This document shows positions 36,748-47,824 of a stretch of DNA of 64,000 nucleotides, one piece after another. Origin of the DNA: Cryptomeria japonica (lineage: Eukaryota; Streptophyta; Pinopsida; Cupressales; Cupressaceae); contig NC_081406.1 in NCBI RefSeq assembly GCF_030272615.1, forward strand, positions 243,407,218 through 243,471,217, given 5' to 3'. Made by a program: the position numbers and the translations under genes. Below the pieces are notes generated by a model. The model saw only the letters and a list, made by a program, of their open reading frames with translations, did not search any database and was not told the DNA's origin. The first letter of the stretch is position 1; each line of letters opens with the position of its first letter.

Positions 36748-36826
36748 TGTTGGAGTAATTAGGTGACTCCACAACACCCCCAATATCCCTAAAAGACAAA
36801 AACAACTTCCACAAGAGAAAATGACA
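36748..36826 (-). repeat. Element 5 5' LTR (right)
   Basis: 79 bases, TGTTGGAG...ATGACA on the plus strand. It abuts the primer-site-like rc TAGTGTTAGAGCC at 36735-36747 on its left, and element 3 sequence follows AGAAA on its right. Confidence 0.65.
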
Positions 36827-36849
36827 AGAAATATTTCTTCAACAATGCA

Positions 36850-38657
36850 AAATTGAATAACCTTGTTCACACTAACAACCAGGAAACCAATTTCTCTCGA
36901 GTTACTGCTTTGGTTAACATATCTATAGGATTCTAGTTAGTGTGTATCTTTTCCAACTTCAACTGTCTATCCTCTAAAATTTATCGTATGAAATCGTACA
37001 TGAGCTATATATGTTTAGTCTTAGAGTGAAGGGTTGAATTCTTTGCAAGATGAATGACACTTTGACTATCACTGTACAACCTACTATTCTCCTACCGTGT
37101 TCCTGATTCTTCCATAAACCTTTGTAACTAAATCATCTCTTTACTAGCATCTATACCAACAACATACTCTACTTTTGTTGTGGAAAGTGCAAAAACCTTT
37201 TGTGATCATAAAATACAACTAGCAATTTTTCCACCTACTAAACACATACCCTATGGTGCCCCTCCTACTATTAATATCACTTGCTAAATCTGAATCAACA
37301 TATCCCTATAGAGTAGAATTGGAACCTCCAAAACAAAATGCATGGGTATTCATACCTCTCAAATACCTGATAATCCACTTTACTTCATTCCAATTCTGTT
37401 TTACAAGATTGTTCATATACCTACTCACAACTCTCATTACATGTGCAATATCAAGCCTTCTATACACCATGACATACATCAAGCTACTTGTTGCTGAAGA
37501 GTATGGAATCTTGGATCACCAGTCCATCTCCTCTTATACATTGGGACACATCTTCTTAGCCAAATTAAAATGACTAGATAAAGGTGTACTAATTGGTTTT
37601 GCATCCTGTATTTGAAATATTTTCAACACTTTCTCTATGTAATCACTTTGAGACAATGTTAATGCAGAAATTTTCTTATCTCTTATTATTCTCATACCAA
37701 GGATTTTTTTGTTGCACCCAAATCTTTCATAGAAAATGGATTTTTTGATTTATTCTTAATCTCATTTATATGTTGCATATTCGAACCGATAACAAGCATG
37801 CCATTGACATATAATAACAAGATAATATAGCTACCACTATCCAACCTCCTAAAGTAGATGCAATGACCAAAATGACATCCGTTGTAACCCGGTTTAGTCA
37901 TAAAACTATCAAATTTCAAATACCACTGTCAAGGTGCTTGCTTCAAGCCATAAAAGCTCTTCTTTAGCCCACACACTAAGTCCTCATTACATTTGACCTC
38001 ATATCTATGTGGTTGTTGCATATAGATTTCTTCCTCCAACTATCGATGGAGAAAATTTGTCTTAACATCTAAATATTCAAGATACAAGTCTTTTGTAGCT
38101 ACAAGACTTAGAATAGTTTTGAGTGAAGTCACTTTAATAATAGGAGAAAATATTTCATCAAAATCTATACCTTTCTTTTGTTCAAAATATTTTACGCCAA
38201 GTCTTCCATTATATCTTTTCTTGCCTCCATGTTCATCCTTTAGTAGTTGTAAACCTATTTTGTTTGACAATCCTCTTTTACCTTTAGACAATTGAACTAA
38301 GTCCCAAGTGTAGTTTTATATCAAGGAATCCATATCCTCTTTCATTCCTTTCTCCCACTCTTTTTGGTTCCTACCTACATTGCTTCTTCATAACTTTTTG
38401 GTTCACTAGAATTAGTCAACAATACATAATATAATAAAGGAGAATATCATTCAGGGGGTCTACTTATCCTGGCAAATCTTCTTGCAAGAGTTTGAGGTAC
38501 CCTTTTTGTTCAAGTTGTTGAATATTTTGATTTTCTGGCACCTTTAAAACTACATTTTCTGAGATTTCATCAAGCATTGTATATTCCATGTTTTCCTTTT
38601 CTTGTTTATTTCCTTGCAATTGATATTTGTATATGATCTTTTCATTGAATATGACAT
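36850..38657 (-). pseudogene. pol: Element 3 reverse transcriptase and RNase H remnant
   Basis: Minus-strand frames give copia RT phrases in order: GLQLLKDEHGGKKRYNGRLG then YFEQKKGIDFDEIFSPIIKV and YLEYLDVKTNFLHR (38040-38291), GLKQAP (about 37940), and ILLLYVNGMLVIGS (37780-37830). The active site, normally YVDD, is YVNG at 37800-37811, so both catalytic Asp codons are lost. RNase H pieces such as NEVKWIIRYLRG and YVDSDLASD follow toward 37000. Many stops and frameshifts. The frame at 38464-38718 starts inside element 2's LTR, so its first codons do not belong to element 3. Confidence 0.85.
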
Positions 38658-38662
38658 CCCTA

Positions 38663-39465
38663 TGGTGGATATTGCTGAGAAGTTTTTTGGAATGATGTGT
38701 TGTCATTGATGTCAACATATTATTATGTGTATTCCAGTATTGCAGTCAGATTGGATGAGTTGGTTTGGTTAGTGTGTTGTAGATGAGTTGTTGTGGTTTA
38801 ATGGGTTTTGAGATAAGTATCTTAGTTGATTCAACATAAGTTTCAGTGGTACGCATGATGTTTTGATCAAGTTGTGTGATCTGGTATTATGGTTGATATT
38901 CATTTGTTCATGTTATTTGATATTTTGGATTTTTCTCCCCATTGCTTTGGAATTGCAATATCTTGGTTTGCGGATTTGGCAGTGTTTGGGACATTCATAT
39001 GTGTCCTCAATTCAAATGGTTCATGATTTGGAGGTATGCAAGTGAACCTTTCAGTTTGACAGTTAGTTCAACGTGTGTTCTTGAGGTTCGGTATAATGAT
39101 GACGAATATTCTAGTAAGTGGTGATGTTGCGGTTGTTGTTGTGGTGAATCACTTTGCTTGTCGATGTTTCTAGATTGTGTTCTATCTATGTTGATGGCCT
39201 GCATTGATCGTTGTGCACATTGTTGATCATTTTCTTGATCTGGTGATATTCTTCGTGTTAAGCAAAATTCATAATGATCGTAGCATGTTGTGGATATTTG
39301 AGATGCAATCTTTGGAGGTGTTTCTTGCGTGTGGTGTTGGTTTAGGTCCAGAATATGTCTCAACCAATATAGTTTTGGTCTTCACGTATTGTTGTAGTGT
39401 GTGAGGTTATTGTTTTGTAATTTGTGTTAAGGGTTTAGCCGACCTTGAAATATAGGTTGATGATT

Positions 39466-39510
<45 letters not shown>

Positions 39511-40025
39511 CATATGAGAGATGTATCTGCATGTGCGAACATTGATTTGATCTTTCAATAGCTGAGGAGAAGTGCAAAGAAGTGTGAAAGAGTAGAGTTT
39601 GAGTTTGTGCTTAACCAAAACTGTAACCAGGCACAAGGAGATGCTATTTTATCAGTTCATGATCCTACAAATGTAATCCAAATGTTTCTATAAGGCAACG
39701 AACCTTCCCAAGGGTTGTAGCCCTTCTTGTTTTGTGTTTTTAGTAGTGAGCTCTAGGTAGTGTTCTTGAATGCATGTGCATTCTACATTGTAATATTTCA
39801 CTTACTCCTAACATGATATTATCTCATTGTGGGTAGATTCCCACCGTGGTTTTTCCCTTAACTGGGTTTTCCACATCAAAGATCTTGGTGTTATGTGTGT
39901 TATTGATGTGGTGTTGATTCACGTGTTCACTATTTATTATCAGATCTGAATTTAAGTTTGAGTTGTGTAGAGTTTGAGGGAAAACTGATTCACCCCCCTC
40001 TTATTCTACTGCATTGTTGCCAACA
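38663..40025 (+). repeat. Element 2 5' LTR
   Basis: 1363 bases, starting TGGTGGATATTG (partner TGTTGGTAATTG) and ending CCAACA. It contains a (TA)19 microsatellite at 39468-39505 that is nearly absent from the partner LTR, the shared block 'ccgtggtttttcccttaac', and a C-run after 'gattca'. Confidence 0.93.
39468..39505. repeat. (TA)19 microsatellite in the LTR
   Basis: 38 bases of alternating TA inside the 5' LTR of element 2. The matching site in the 3' LTR (near 45233) is only 'gtataaatatatgtaat', so the expansion occurred after insertion. Confidence 0.9.
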
Positions 40026-40027
40026 AT

Positions 40028-40039
40028 TGGTATCAGAGC
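40028..40039 (+). other. Element 2 primer binding site
   Basis: TGGTATCAGAGC, fully complementary to the 3' end of plant initiator-Met tRNA, two bases after the 5' LTR. Confidence 0.92.
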
Positions 40040-40049
40040 TAGATCCAAG

Positions 40050-40808
40050 ATGGAAACCTTTTCTTTTAAGAAGGATAGTTTGAGATTTGATGAAATGAAT
40101 TACACTCTCTAGAAGAACCCGATGAAATATCATTTGAGATGCATTGGTGAAGACTATTGGAAGATTACTAAAAATGTGTATAATGCTTCTTCGAATGGTC
40201 CTACTACTCTGGATGAGATTAAGGAAGCTGAATTCAATATTAGAGCTAAGAAAGCATTATTGAGTGCCTTGTCTAATTATGAGATGACTAATGTGATGGA
40301 TTTGCAGACTTCTCATGTGATCTAGAAGAAGATAGATACTTTTTATAAAGATGATAGCCATTTGAAAGTTGCTAAGTTGCAGAGCTTGAAAGGAAAGTAT
40401 GAGATGCTGAAGATGGGAAAAGATGAGAACATTACCTCATTTATGCAGGAAGTGAATGAGTTGGTGTTGAAAATCAGATGTATCGATGTAGTGTTGGAAG
40501 AATATGAGATTGTAGCTAAAGTGCTGAGATCCTTGCCTCATGATTACAAGCATAAGGCTGCTGCTATTGAGGAGATCCAGACTGTGACAAATGTAACTAG
40601 AGATATGTTGATTGGTAAGCTTGCTTCTTTTGAGTTGAGCGAGTTTGGAGAAGCCCCTCCAAAATCATCATCCAAATATGAGAAGGAGATGAGATATCTT
40701 GAAGAAGAAGAAAGAGAGATTGATTCCCTGATTACCAAAAGATTACCTAAGGTGTCGACAAGTATGAAGGAAAGTTGCCTCTTAAATGCGTTTCATGCTA
40801 TAAGATAG
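40050..40808 (+). pseudogene. gag: Element 2 gag remnant
   Basis: Starts at ATG 40050 with METFSFKKDSLRFDEMNYTL, the usual copia Gag opening. It then meets a TAG (40110-40112) where related proteins have Trp. A second TAG (40323-40325) splits the UBN2-like domain, which otherwise reads LQSLKGKYEMLKMGKDENIT and KVLRSLPHDYKHKAAAIEEI. The frame shifts near 40770, just before the zinc knuckle. Same gene type as element 1 gag but clearly diverged, so the two elements belong to different copia families. Confidence 0.85.
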
Positions 40809-41191
40809 GACATTTTGCCTCAAGGTGTCCGAAAATTGTTTCTAAGAAGCCATTAAAGCCACATAAGTCTAAATATCAGAAGTGTTATTTTGCTGCCGAT
40901 GAAGGTGTGACTGATGATGAGTTTGAGAAGGGAAATTCAGGAGATGTATGGGTGTTCATTGCTATCAAGGAAGATGATCTGGTGACTATTTATTCTACTA
41001 GCTACATTAATGAAGAGAAAACTTTAGTTCCTAAGATTGAAGAAAAAGATGAATGGGTTATTGATAGTGGTTGCTCTCATCATATGACAGGTGATAAAAG
41101 TAAGTTTGTGAGCATGGAAAAGTATGATGGTGGTGTAGTAAGATTTGGAGATGGCAAAGATGGTATAATCCATGGTAGAGGTTCTATTTAA
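40775..41191 (+). pseudogene. Element 2 zinc knuckle and protease remnant
   Basis: A 138-codon frame begins with a complete CCHC knuckle, CVSCYKIGHFASRC. It continues through an acidic linker to the aspartic protease motif WVIDSGCSHHMTGD (about 41056-41097). The frame ends at a stop after a shift near 41180. The knuckle is the C-terminus of Gag in the ancestral polyprotein, so the break between this frame and 40050-40808 is a frameshift. Confidence 0.85.
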
Positions 41192-42256
41192 GCATAACAC
41201 TAATGATATTTTATATGTTGAAGGCCGAAAGAATAATATTTTGAGTGTTGGACAAATGGTTGATAAGGGATATGTTTTTCAATTCAAGAATGAAAAATGT
41301 AGGATCTTGAGTAGCTCCGGAATAGAGATTGCTCACTTAAATGTTGGTGGTAAAAGTTGTTTGATTACTCAGATTGATGAAAGTTTGTTATGGAAAAGAA
41401 GGATGTGTCATGTGAATTTTGACTGCATGGTTAAGATAAGTTCTACTCAAGTAGTGAGAGATCTGCCTAAGATTGTAAAGCCTTGTAATCTGGTATGTAA
41501 GGAATGCCAGTTAGGGAAGCTACAAGAGTTTCTTTCAAAAGAAAACAATATACTTCTAATGGAATATTGGATCTTGTGCATACTGATTTGTGTGGTCCCT
41601 CTAGAGTGAGAAGCTTGTAGGGTGACAAGTATTTCATGTTGCTAATTGATGATTATTCAAGGATGATGTGGGTTAATTTCTTAAGGGAGAAGTTTGAAGC
41701 CTTGGAGAAGTTCAAGGTTTTCAAAGCTATGGTTGAGACAAGGATTGGTCTGAAGCTGAAGTGTCTGATATTTGACAGAGGTGGTGAATTTACTTTCGGT
41801 GAGTTCAATTCTTTTTGTGAAGAGCATGGGGTGAAGAGATAGCTATTTGCTCCGCAGACCCCTCAACAAAATGGTGTTGTGGAGATGATGACCAAGACAA
41901 TTCAGGAAGATGCTAGAACCATGATGATTGAAGGAAATGTTCTACATATCTACTCGAGAGAAGCTATGAGTACTGTAGTATATACCTTTAACCGGGTGCA
42001 TATCAAAGGTGATACCGGTAAGACTCCTTATGAGTTATGGTTTGGTCATGTTCCTACAGATAGATATTTCAGAATTTTTGGTGGTAAAAGATATATCAAA
42101 AGAGATGAAGACCTAGGTAAGTTTGATGCTAGAAGTGATGAAGGAATCTTTTTTGGTTATTCTACTAAGAGTAAGGCCTATCGATGTTATAATACAAGAC
42201 TAAGGAAGATAGTTGAAAGTGCTAATGTGAAGGTTGATGAAGGCAATGTGAGATAA
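41172..42256 (+). pseudogene. Element 2 integrase remnant
   Basis: Pre-integrase zinc domain LWKRRMCHVNFDCMVK ... CKECQLGK (41389-41522). After a frameshift the core reads HTDLCGP (near 41575), IDDYSRMMWV, FDRGGEF and PQQNGVVE. The three catalytic acids can still be seen, but a TAG within RSLxGDK and another after VKR (CAG to TAG type) disrupt the core. The C-terminal part runs RIFGGKRYIKRDEDLGKFDA and ends at a stop at 42254-42256. Confidence 0.85.
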
Positions 42257-43690
42257 TTCAGATCTTGTGGATATGTTTCAGATGATCAAGATGTCAATGC
42301 AGATAAAGGAAAGAAAGTGAAAACCCAAAATCAAATTCTGATTGCTCCAGAAAAGCCTGAGAATGAAGGTGAAGGTGCAAGTGATAGTGCAAAAGAAAGA
42401 GGTCAAGAGTTTGAGAATCAGGAAAATCTTACTACTCCCAGGTATGTAAGGTTAAATCATTCAAAGAATCAAATCATAGGAGATAAGAATAGAGGTGTGA
42501 TGACTGTGAGAAGCATTGCTGAAGAGTATTGCTTGATTTAAAAGATTGAACCTAAGGATGTTGTTGAAGCTTGTAAAGATGAAAATTGGGTTAAAGCGAT
42601 ATAAGAAGAATTGAATGAGATTGAGAAGAGTAATACATGGATTCTTTTTCCCAGACCTAAAGATAAAATTTTAATTGGAACTAAATGGGCATTTCAGAAT
42701 AAATTGAATGATAAAGGTGATGTTGTTAGGAATAAAGAAAGACTTGTTTGTAAGGGTTACTCTTAGATGGAATGTATTGATTTTGAGGAGACTTTTGCTT
42801 CGATAGCTAGAATTGAAGTTGTTAGATTATTTCTTGCTTATGGTGCTTACAAAGATTTAAAACTGTATTAGATGGATGTCAAGTCAACCTTTCTTAATGG
42901 TGAGTTGGAAGAAGAAGTCTATATTGAGCAACCAGATGGTTTTTCAGTTGACAGATCGGAAAGATATGGTTTGGAGGTTGAAGAAAGCAATGTATGGATT
43001 GAAGCAAGCCCCGAGAGCTTGGTATGAAAGATTAGATAAGTATTTGATGAAACTTGAATTCAATAAAGGTATTGTTGATAGTAATATGTACTTCAAGATT
43101 GATAATGATAACATCTTGATTGTTGTAGTTTTTGTTGATGATTTTATTTTTGGTGGAAGTGATGGTTTGTGCAAAAAGTTTGCTGATGATATGCATAATG
43201 ATTTTGAGATGTCTATGATTGGTGAGATGAAATTATTTTTGGGATTGTAAATTAGTCAGTTGGATAAAGGTATTTTCATATCACAGTTTAAGTATGTGAA
43301 GGAATTGTTGAAGAAGTTTGGTTTAGATGATTCAAAGCATGTTGGTACACCTATGGTGACCGGATGTAAGTTGACAAAGGATGATGGTTCTCTGAAAGAA
43401 AATCAAACTAGATACAGATCTATGATTGGAGGACTGTTGTATTTGACTCAAACTAGACCAGATATTATGAATGTTGTTTGTCTTGTTGCTAGATTTTAAG
43501 CTGATCCTAAGGAATCTCATGTAGTTGTTGTGAAAAGAATTTTTAGATATTTGAAAGGGATAGTTGATTTTGGTTTGTGGTATCCTAGAGATGATTATTT
43601 TACTTTGAGTGCTTTTACTGATGTTGATTGGGTAGATGATATTGATGACAAAAATAGTACTACTAGCGGTGCATTTTATCTTGGGTAGAA
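42257..43690 (+). pseudogene. Element 2 reverse transcriptase remnant
   Basis: A linker frame (42317-42541) contains PRYVRLNHSKNQIIGDKNRG. RT follows with WILFPRPKDKILIGTKW-like text, a TAG in the YxMDVKSTF motif, then [28 protein letters not shown] and the active-site FVDDFIFGG (43128-43154). Stops at 43248-43250 and 43497-43499 interrupt LFLGLxISQLDKG and VARFxADPKES. Most of these stops are one C-to-T or G-to-A change from the codon expected. Confidence 0.85.
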
Positions 43691-44085
43691 GATTGGTTTC
43701 ATGGATGAGGAAGAAGCAGAATGCTATATCTTTGTCTACTGCATAAGCTAAATATATTGCTATTGCTAGCAATTGTACTCAGGTGATTTGGATGAAGTAG
43801 ATGTTGAAGGATATTAGAGTTATTTTTTATGAGCCTACTTCTATATACTATGATAATTCATGTGCTATAAATATTTCTAAGAATCCGGTGTTGCATTCAA
43901 AGACTAAGCATATATCAATCAAGTTTCATTTCTTGAGAGAGAAGGTGAATGACAAGGAAGTCAGATTGGAGTATGTATCTACAAAGGAACATATTGCAGA
44001 TATCTTCACGAAGCCTTTGCCTAAAGATACATTTGAGTATATTAGAGAGAAGCTAGGGGTTATTGCGCCTCCTGATGAGAATTGA
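43600..44085 (+). pseudogene. Element 2 RNase H remnant and pol terminator
   Basis: Reads FTDVDWVDDIDDKNSTTSGA, then a TAG and a frameshift near 43690. It resumes as VSWMRKKQNAISLSTA and, after another stop, continues in the 43801-44085 frame ([39 protein letters not shown]). The ending aligns with that of element 1, so the natural terminator is at 44083-44085. Confidence 0.85.
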
Positions 44086-44412
44086 GATGCATGGAGTTGC
44101 ATTAGTCTAGTGGACTTCACAGAGATATCTTGTGATCTAGATTGGCGAGTAAGGCTACTACTTAGGGGGAGTAGTCAGTGTGTGGTTTTGATGTTTATAA
44201 TTGTTTGAGTGTGTATCAAAGGGGGAGAGATTATCTAGAAAAGGGGGAGAAAATCAAGATTTGTGTTGTATGTGCCTTTTGCATTGATGTAAAATGGGGA
44301 GAGAAGCATGTGAAAAACTGCTATATTTTGAGTCAATCTCAAGGGGATATTGTTGTTGTTGATTTCTTTCTTTGCATTGATTGTTTTTCACATTCATATG
44401 TTGCCACCAATT

Positions 44413-44425
44413 CCAAAGGGGGAGA
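44413..44425 (+). other. Element 2 polypurine tract
   Basis: CCAAAGGGGGAGA lies immediately before the 3' LTR. Near-identical tracts lie upstream at about 44217-44230 and 44239-44253, and a shorter one near 44163, the same multiplicity as in element 1. Confidence 0.85.
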
Positions 44426-44426
44426 T

Positions 44427-45766
44427 TGTTGGTAATTGCTGAGAATTTTGCTAGAATGATGTGTTGTCATTGATGTCAACATATTCTTCTATGTATTCTA
44501 GTGTTGCAATCAGATTGGATGAGTTGGTTTGGTCAGTGTGTTGTAGATGAGTTGTTGTGATTTAATGGGTTTTGAGATAAGTATCACTAGTTGATTTAGA
44601 AAAGTTTCAATGGTCTGCTTGATGTTTTGATTGAGTTGTGTGATCCGGTATTATGTCTAATATTCAGTTGTTTGTGTTATTCGGTATTCTAGATTTTGCT
44701 CCGCATTGCTCTGGAATTGCAATATCTTGGTTTGCAAATTTGGGAAAGTGTTTGGGATGTTTATATGTATCCTCAATTCAGATGGTTCATGATTTGGAGG
44801 TCCGCAAGTGAATCTTTTAGTTGGACAGTTAGTTTAGAGTGTGTTCTTGAGGTTTAGTATAATGATGATGAAGATTCTAGTAAGTGGTGATGTTGCGGTT
44901 GTTGCTATGGTGATTCATGTTGCTTGTGATGTTTCTAAATTGTGTTCTATATGTGTTGATGGTCTGCATTGATTGTTGTGTGCATTGTTGATCATTTTTT
45001 TGATCCGGTGATATTCTTCGTGTTATGCGACATTCATAATGATTGCAACATGTTGTGGATATTCAAGGTGAAATCTTTGGAGGTGTTTATTGCATGCGGT
45101 GTTGGTTATAGTCCAGAATATGTCTTAGCCGACATTGTTTTGGTTTGTATGTATTGTTGTAGTGTGCGAGGTTATTGTTTTATAATTTGTGTTGAGGGTT
45201 TAGCCGATCTTGAAATATAGGTTGATGATTTGTATAAATATATGTAATATTCATATGAGATATGTATCTGCGTGTGCAAAAATTGATTTGATCTTTCAGT
45301 AGTAGAGGAGAAGTGTGAAGACATGTGAAAGAGTTGAGTTTGAGTTTGTGCTTAACTAGAATTATAACCATGCATGAGGAGATGCTATTTTATTAGTTCA
45401 TGATCCTCCAGATGTAATCCAAATGTTTATGTAAGGCAGTGAGCCTTCCCAAGGGTTGTAGCCCTTCTTGTTTTGTGTTTTTAGTAGTGAGCTTTAGGCA
45501 GTGTGCCTGAATGCATATGCATTCTCCATTGTAATATTTCACTTACTCCTAACAAGGTATTATCTCATTGTGGGTAGGTTCCCACTGTGGTTTTTCCCTT
45601 AACCAGGTTTTCCACATCAAAAATCTTGGTGTTATGTGTAAATTGATGTGTTGTTGATTCATGCTTTCACTGTTTATTATCAGATCTGAATTTAAGTTTG
45701 AGTTGTGTAGAGTTTGAGGGCAAACTGATTCACCCCCCCCCTCAGTTTGTTGCATTGTTGGCAACA
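44427..45766 (+). repeat. Element 2 3' LTR
   Basis: 1340 bases, TGTTGG...GGCAACA, collinear with the 5' LTR but visibly diverged throughout. It has a C-run after 'gattca' near 45731-45741. The target duplication CCCTA follows. Confidence 0.93.
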
Positions 45767-45771
45767 CCCTA

Positions 45772-46935
45772 CTCCTAATAATTTTGTGATTCTCATAATC
45801 TCATAAATGATAACCAAAATATTAACTCCATATCCAATAAAAGTACATTTCTTGTATTTTGCCTCAAGCTTTGTTCTAATTTCTATGTCAATATGGACAA
45901 ATGCTTCATAACCAAAAGTTTGCATAAATGAATAGTTTACCTTTTTACCTATCCATGCCTCCTCTAGAATACCATTATGTAAGGAATTTGAAGGCCCTAT
46001 ATTTATCAGGTAAACAATAGTATCCACAACATCTACCCAAAATTATAATGGCAATTCTGAATACAATTTCATACTATTTCCATACTCCATGATAGTTCTA
46101 TTTAGACACACCATTTTCTTGTGGTGTTCTTATAATAATATTCTATCTATGAATCCCATGGTATGAATAAATACTATCAAACCTTTTTTTCACAATATTC
46201 ACCTCCACTATTTGATCAAAGACACTTCAACTTATTTCATGTCTCATTCTCAACCAAAGCTTTCCATTTCTTAAAGTATCAAATATTCTGGGAATGAAAT
46301 AAACCCATTTTTTTTTCTAGTTTTATCATTAATAAAAATAACATAATAATAAGAGCGACCAAGAGATGGTATTTGAGCTAGTCCCCATACATTTAAATTT
46401 GACACTCTTTTGTTTTCCATAAACACAGTTTTAATGAAAATTCAAATCAACTTGCTTCAAAACTGGCAATAAATTTCTTGAATAGAGAATCTCCATCCCC
46501 TTCTCACTTAATTACGTGCCTAATCCTATTGTACCATAATGATGTATTTGTTCATGTGGAAGATAAGGAAATAGGAAAATCAAAATTATTGGTACATAAA
46601 TACAATGTACCTACCTTTTCTCCTCTAGCTATTGTCTATGATCCTTTAGTGACCTTTCACAAATTGTCTATACATGTAATTTTGCAACCTTCACTTCCCA
46701 AATGTTCTATTGAAATTAGATTTCTTCTTAAATCAGAAACATGTCTTACCTCTTTGAACAATCATTGGTTTCCCTTTGGTAATTTTACTTGTATCTTGCC
46801 TTTTCCAACAATTTTGCACGGTTCATCTACGGTTCATCATCACCTAAATAAACTTGTCCAAAATTACCTTGAACATAATCTAGAAAATATTTCCTATGGG
46901 GTGTGGCATGAAATGACGCCCTTGAATCTATAACC
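45772..46935 (-). pseudogene. pol: Element 3 integrase and protease remnant
   Basis: Reading leftward, the protease motif is IDSRASFHATPHRKYFLDYV, so the catalytic triplet Asp-Ser-Gly has become Asp-Ser-Arg (Asp codon at 46926-46928). Next come the pre-integrase segment LWYNRIRHV (near 46515) and an integrase core NVWGLAQIPSLGRSYYYVIF, where HSDVWG and DD have become NxNVWG and ND. Further on, GYEAFVHIDIEIRTKLEAKY and CTFIGYGVN are the integrase C-terminal region, ending at the element 2 insertion. The catalytic residues are mutated and stops are frequent. Confidence 0.85.
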
Positions 46936-47039
46936 TAGGAATCAATAATATTATCTACAGAAAGAATTAAAGCATCTTGCAACATATCACTACTACATTT
47001 GCTTCCTTGTTATTTTTTGTTGTCCATCTCATTGTTTTT

Positions 47040-47800
47040 ATTTTGAGACCATCAATCTTTCTTTAGGCGTCCTTTCTTTCTACAATTCCAACACTCCATT
47101 CATATATTTTCTACTTATTGTTGGGCTATTTCTTCTTTCCCTCTATCTCCCCTATTCTCCACAGTCAAAACATTACCTAATGTATGACTTGTTCTTTTCC
47201 ATTGCATTTCCTTGCTAAGGATAACACTAATATCATTGAATCAAACTTTAAAGTGTTTGAACCAGAGACAAGATTACTTACATCCATTACCAAGCTATTC
47301 TAATTTTATGGAAATGAACAAAAATAAGAGAGAGCCCTAACCTCATCATCAAAGGTTACTTTTACATAAGTTAATTGACTAGTGACCGTCTTAAACTCAT
47401 TTTAATGATCAACAACAAATCCACCTTTCAATATCTTCATATTAAATAAATGTTTCATAAGAAATACCATGTTGGAAGTTGAGGGTTTTTTATACACTTT
47501 GTCCAATGTCGATATTAAGTCCATCATTGTTTTTGATATATTGAAAGTCATTGATACTGCCAAGCACAACCATATTGTTCCTAGTGCCTTTCTATCAAGA
47601 ATATCCCATTTTGGATATGTTATATTCATTGGCCTTTTTAATTTTGTACCCAATGATAAGAAAAGATCGTTTTGATATAGATGATATTCCATTTGCATCT
47701 TCTGTAGCTTATAGTTTTTCTATTTAACTTTTCAACCTTAAACTTTCCTTCTTCTATCATTGCTTGCATTTGAATTTAAAATTTCTCACCAAATGACTAA
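47040..47800 (-). pseudogene. gag: Element 3 gag remnant
   Basis: The frame 47402-47698 reads QNDLFLSLGTKLKRP, LDRKALGTIWLCLAVSMTFN and KPSTSNMVFLMKHLFNMK, the UBN2-type Gag domain of a common plant copia group. A degraded zinc knuckle at 47052-47093 reads CWNCRKKGRLKKD then a stop: the His is replaced by Arg and the last Cys by TGA. It lies just inside the primer site, as expected for gag. Confidence 0.85.
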
Positions 47801-47810
47801 AAAATACATG

Positions 47811-47822
47811 GCTTTGATACCA
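47811..47822 (-). other. Element 3 primer binding site
   Basis: The minus strand reads TGGTATCAAAGC, one base from the initiator-Met tRNA complement, two bases from the LTR end. It establishes that the right LTR is the 5' LTR. Confidence 0.88.
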
Positions 47823-47824
47823 TT

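Larger units (their letters stand above)
30525..36826 (-). mobile_element. Element 5: noncoding retroelement with about 80-bp LTRs
   Basis: Two copies of an 80-base repeat sharing 'gtaattaggtgactccacaa' and 'acttccacaagaga' sit at 30525-30605 and 36748-36826. Next to the right copy is a minus-strand primer-site-like sequence (rc TAGTGTTAGAGCC, 36735-36747), which gives the orientation. The flanks AGAAG (30520-30524) and AGAAA (36827-36831) form a 4-of-5 target duplication. Element 3 sequence continues on both sides. Excluding nested element 4, about 2.5 kb remain, with no gag or pol motif on either strand. LTRs this short with no coding capacity resemble TRIM elements, but the interior is far longer than a typical TRIM. 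Confidence 0.65.
38663..45766 (+). mobile_element. Element 2: degraded full-length Ty1/copia retrotransposon
   Basis: LTRs at 38663-40025 and 44427-45766, with the perfect target duplication CCCTA on both sides (38658-38662 and 45767-45771). The primer site at 40028-40039 is an exact TGGTATCAGAGC. The gag, protease, integrase, RT and RNase H domains are all recognisable but broken by many stops and several frameshifts. It inserted in the integrase C-terminal region of element 3, splitting a codon after an Arg-Ser-Arg run. Damage is heavier than in element 1, so this is an older insertion. Confidence 0.95.

Noticed and set aside
38464-38718. 84-codon minus frame as one protein
   Set aside because: Its first codons come from the element 2 LTR and the rest from element 3, so it crosses an insertion boundary by chance.
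43332-43772. 146-codon minus-strand frame as a gene
   Set aside because: It is antisense to the element 2 reverse transcriptase and RNase H, whose plus-strand motifs are clear.
46478-46933. 151-codon plus-strand frame as a gene
   Set aside because: It is antisense to the element 3 protease and pre-integrase region, whose minus-strand motifs are clear.
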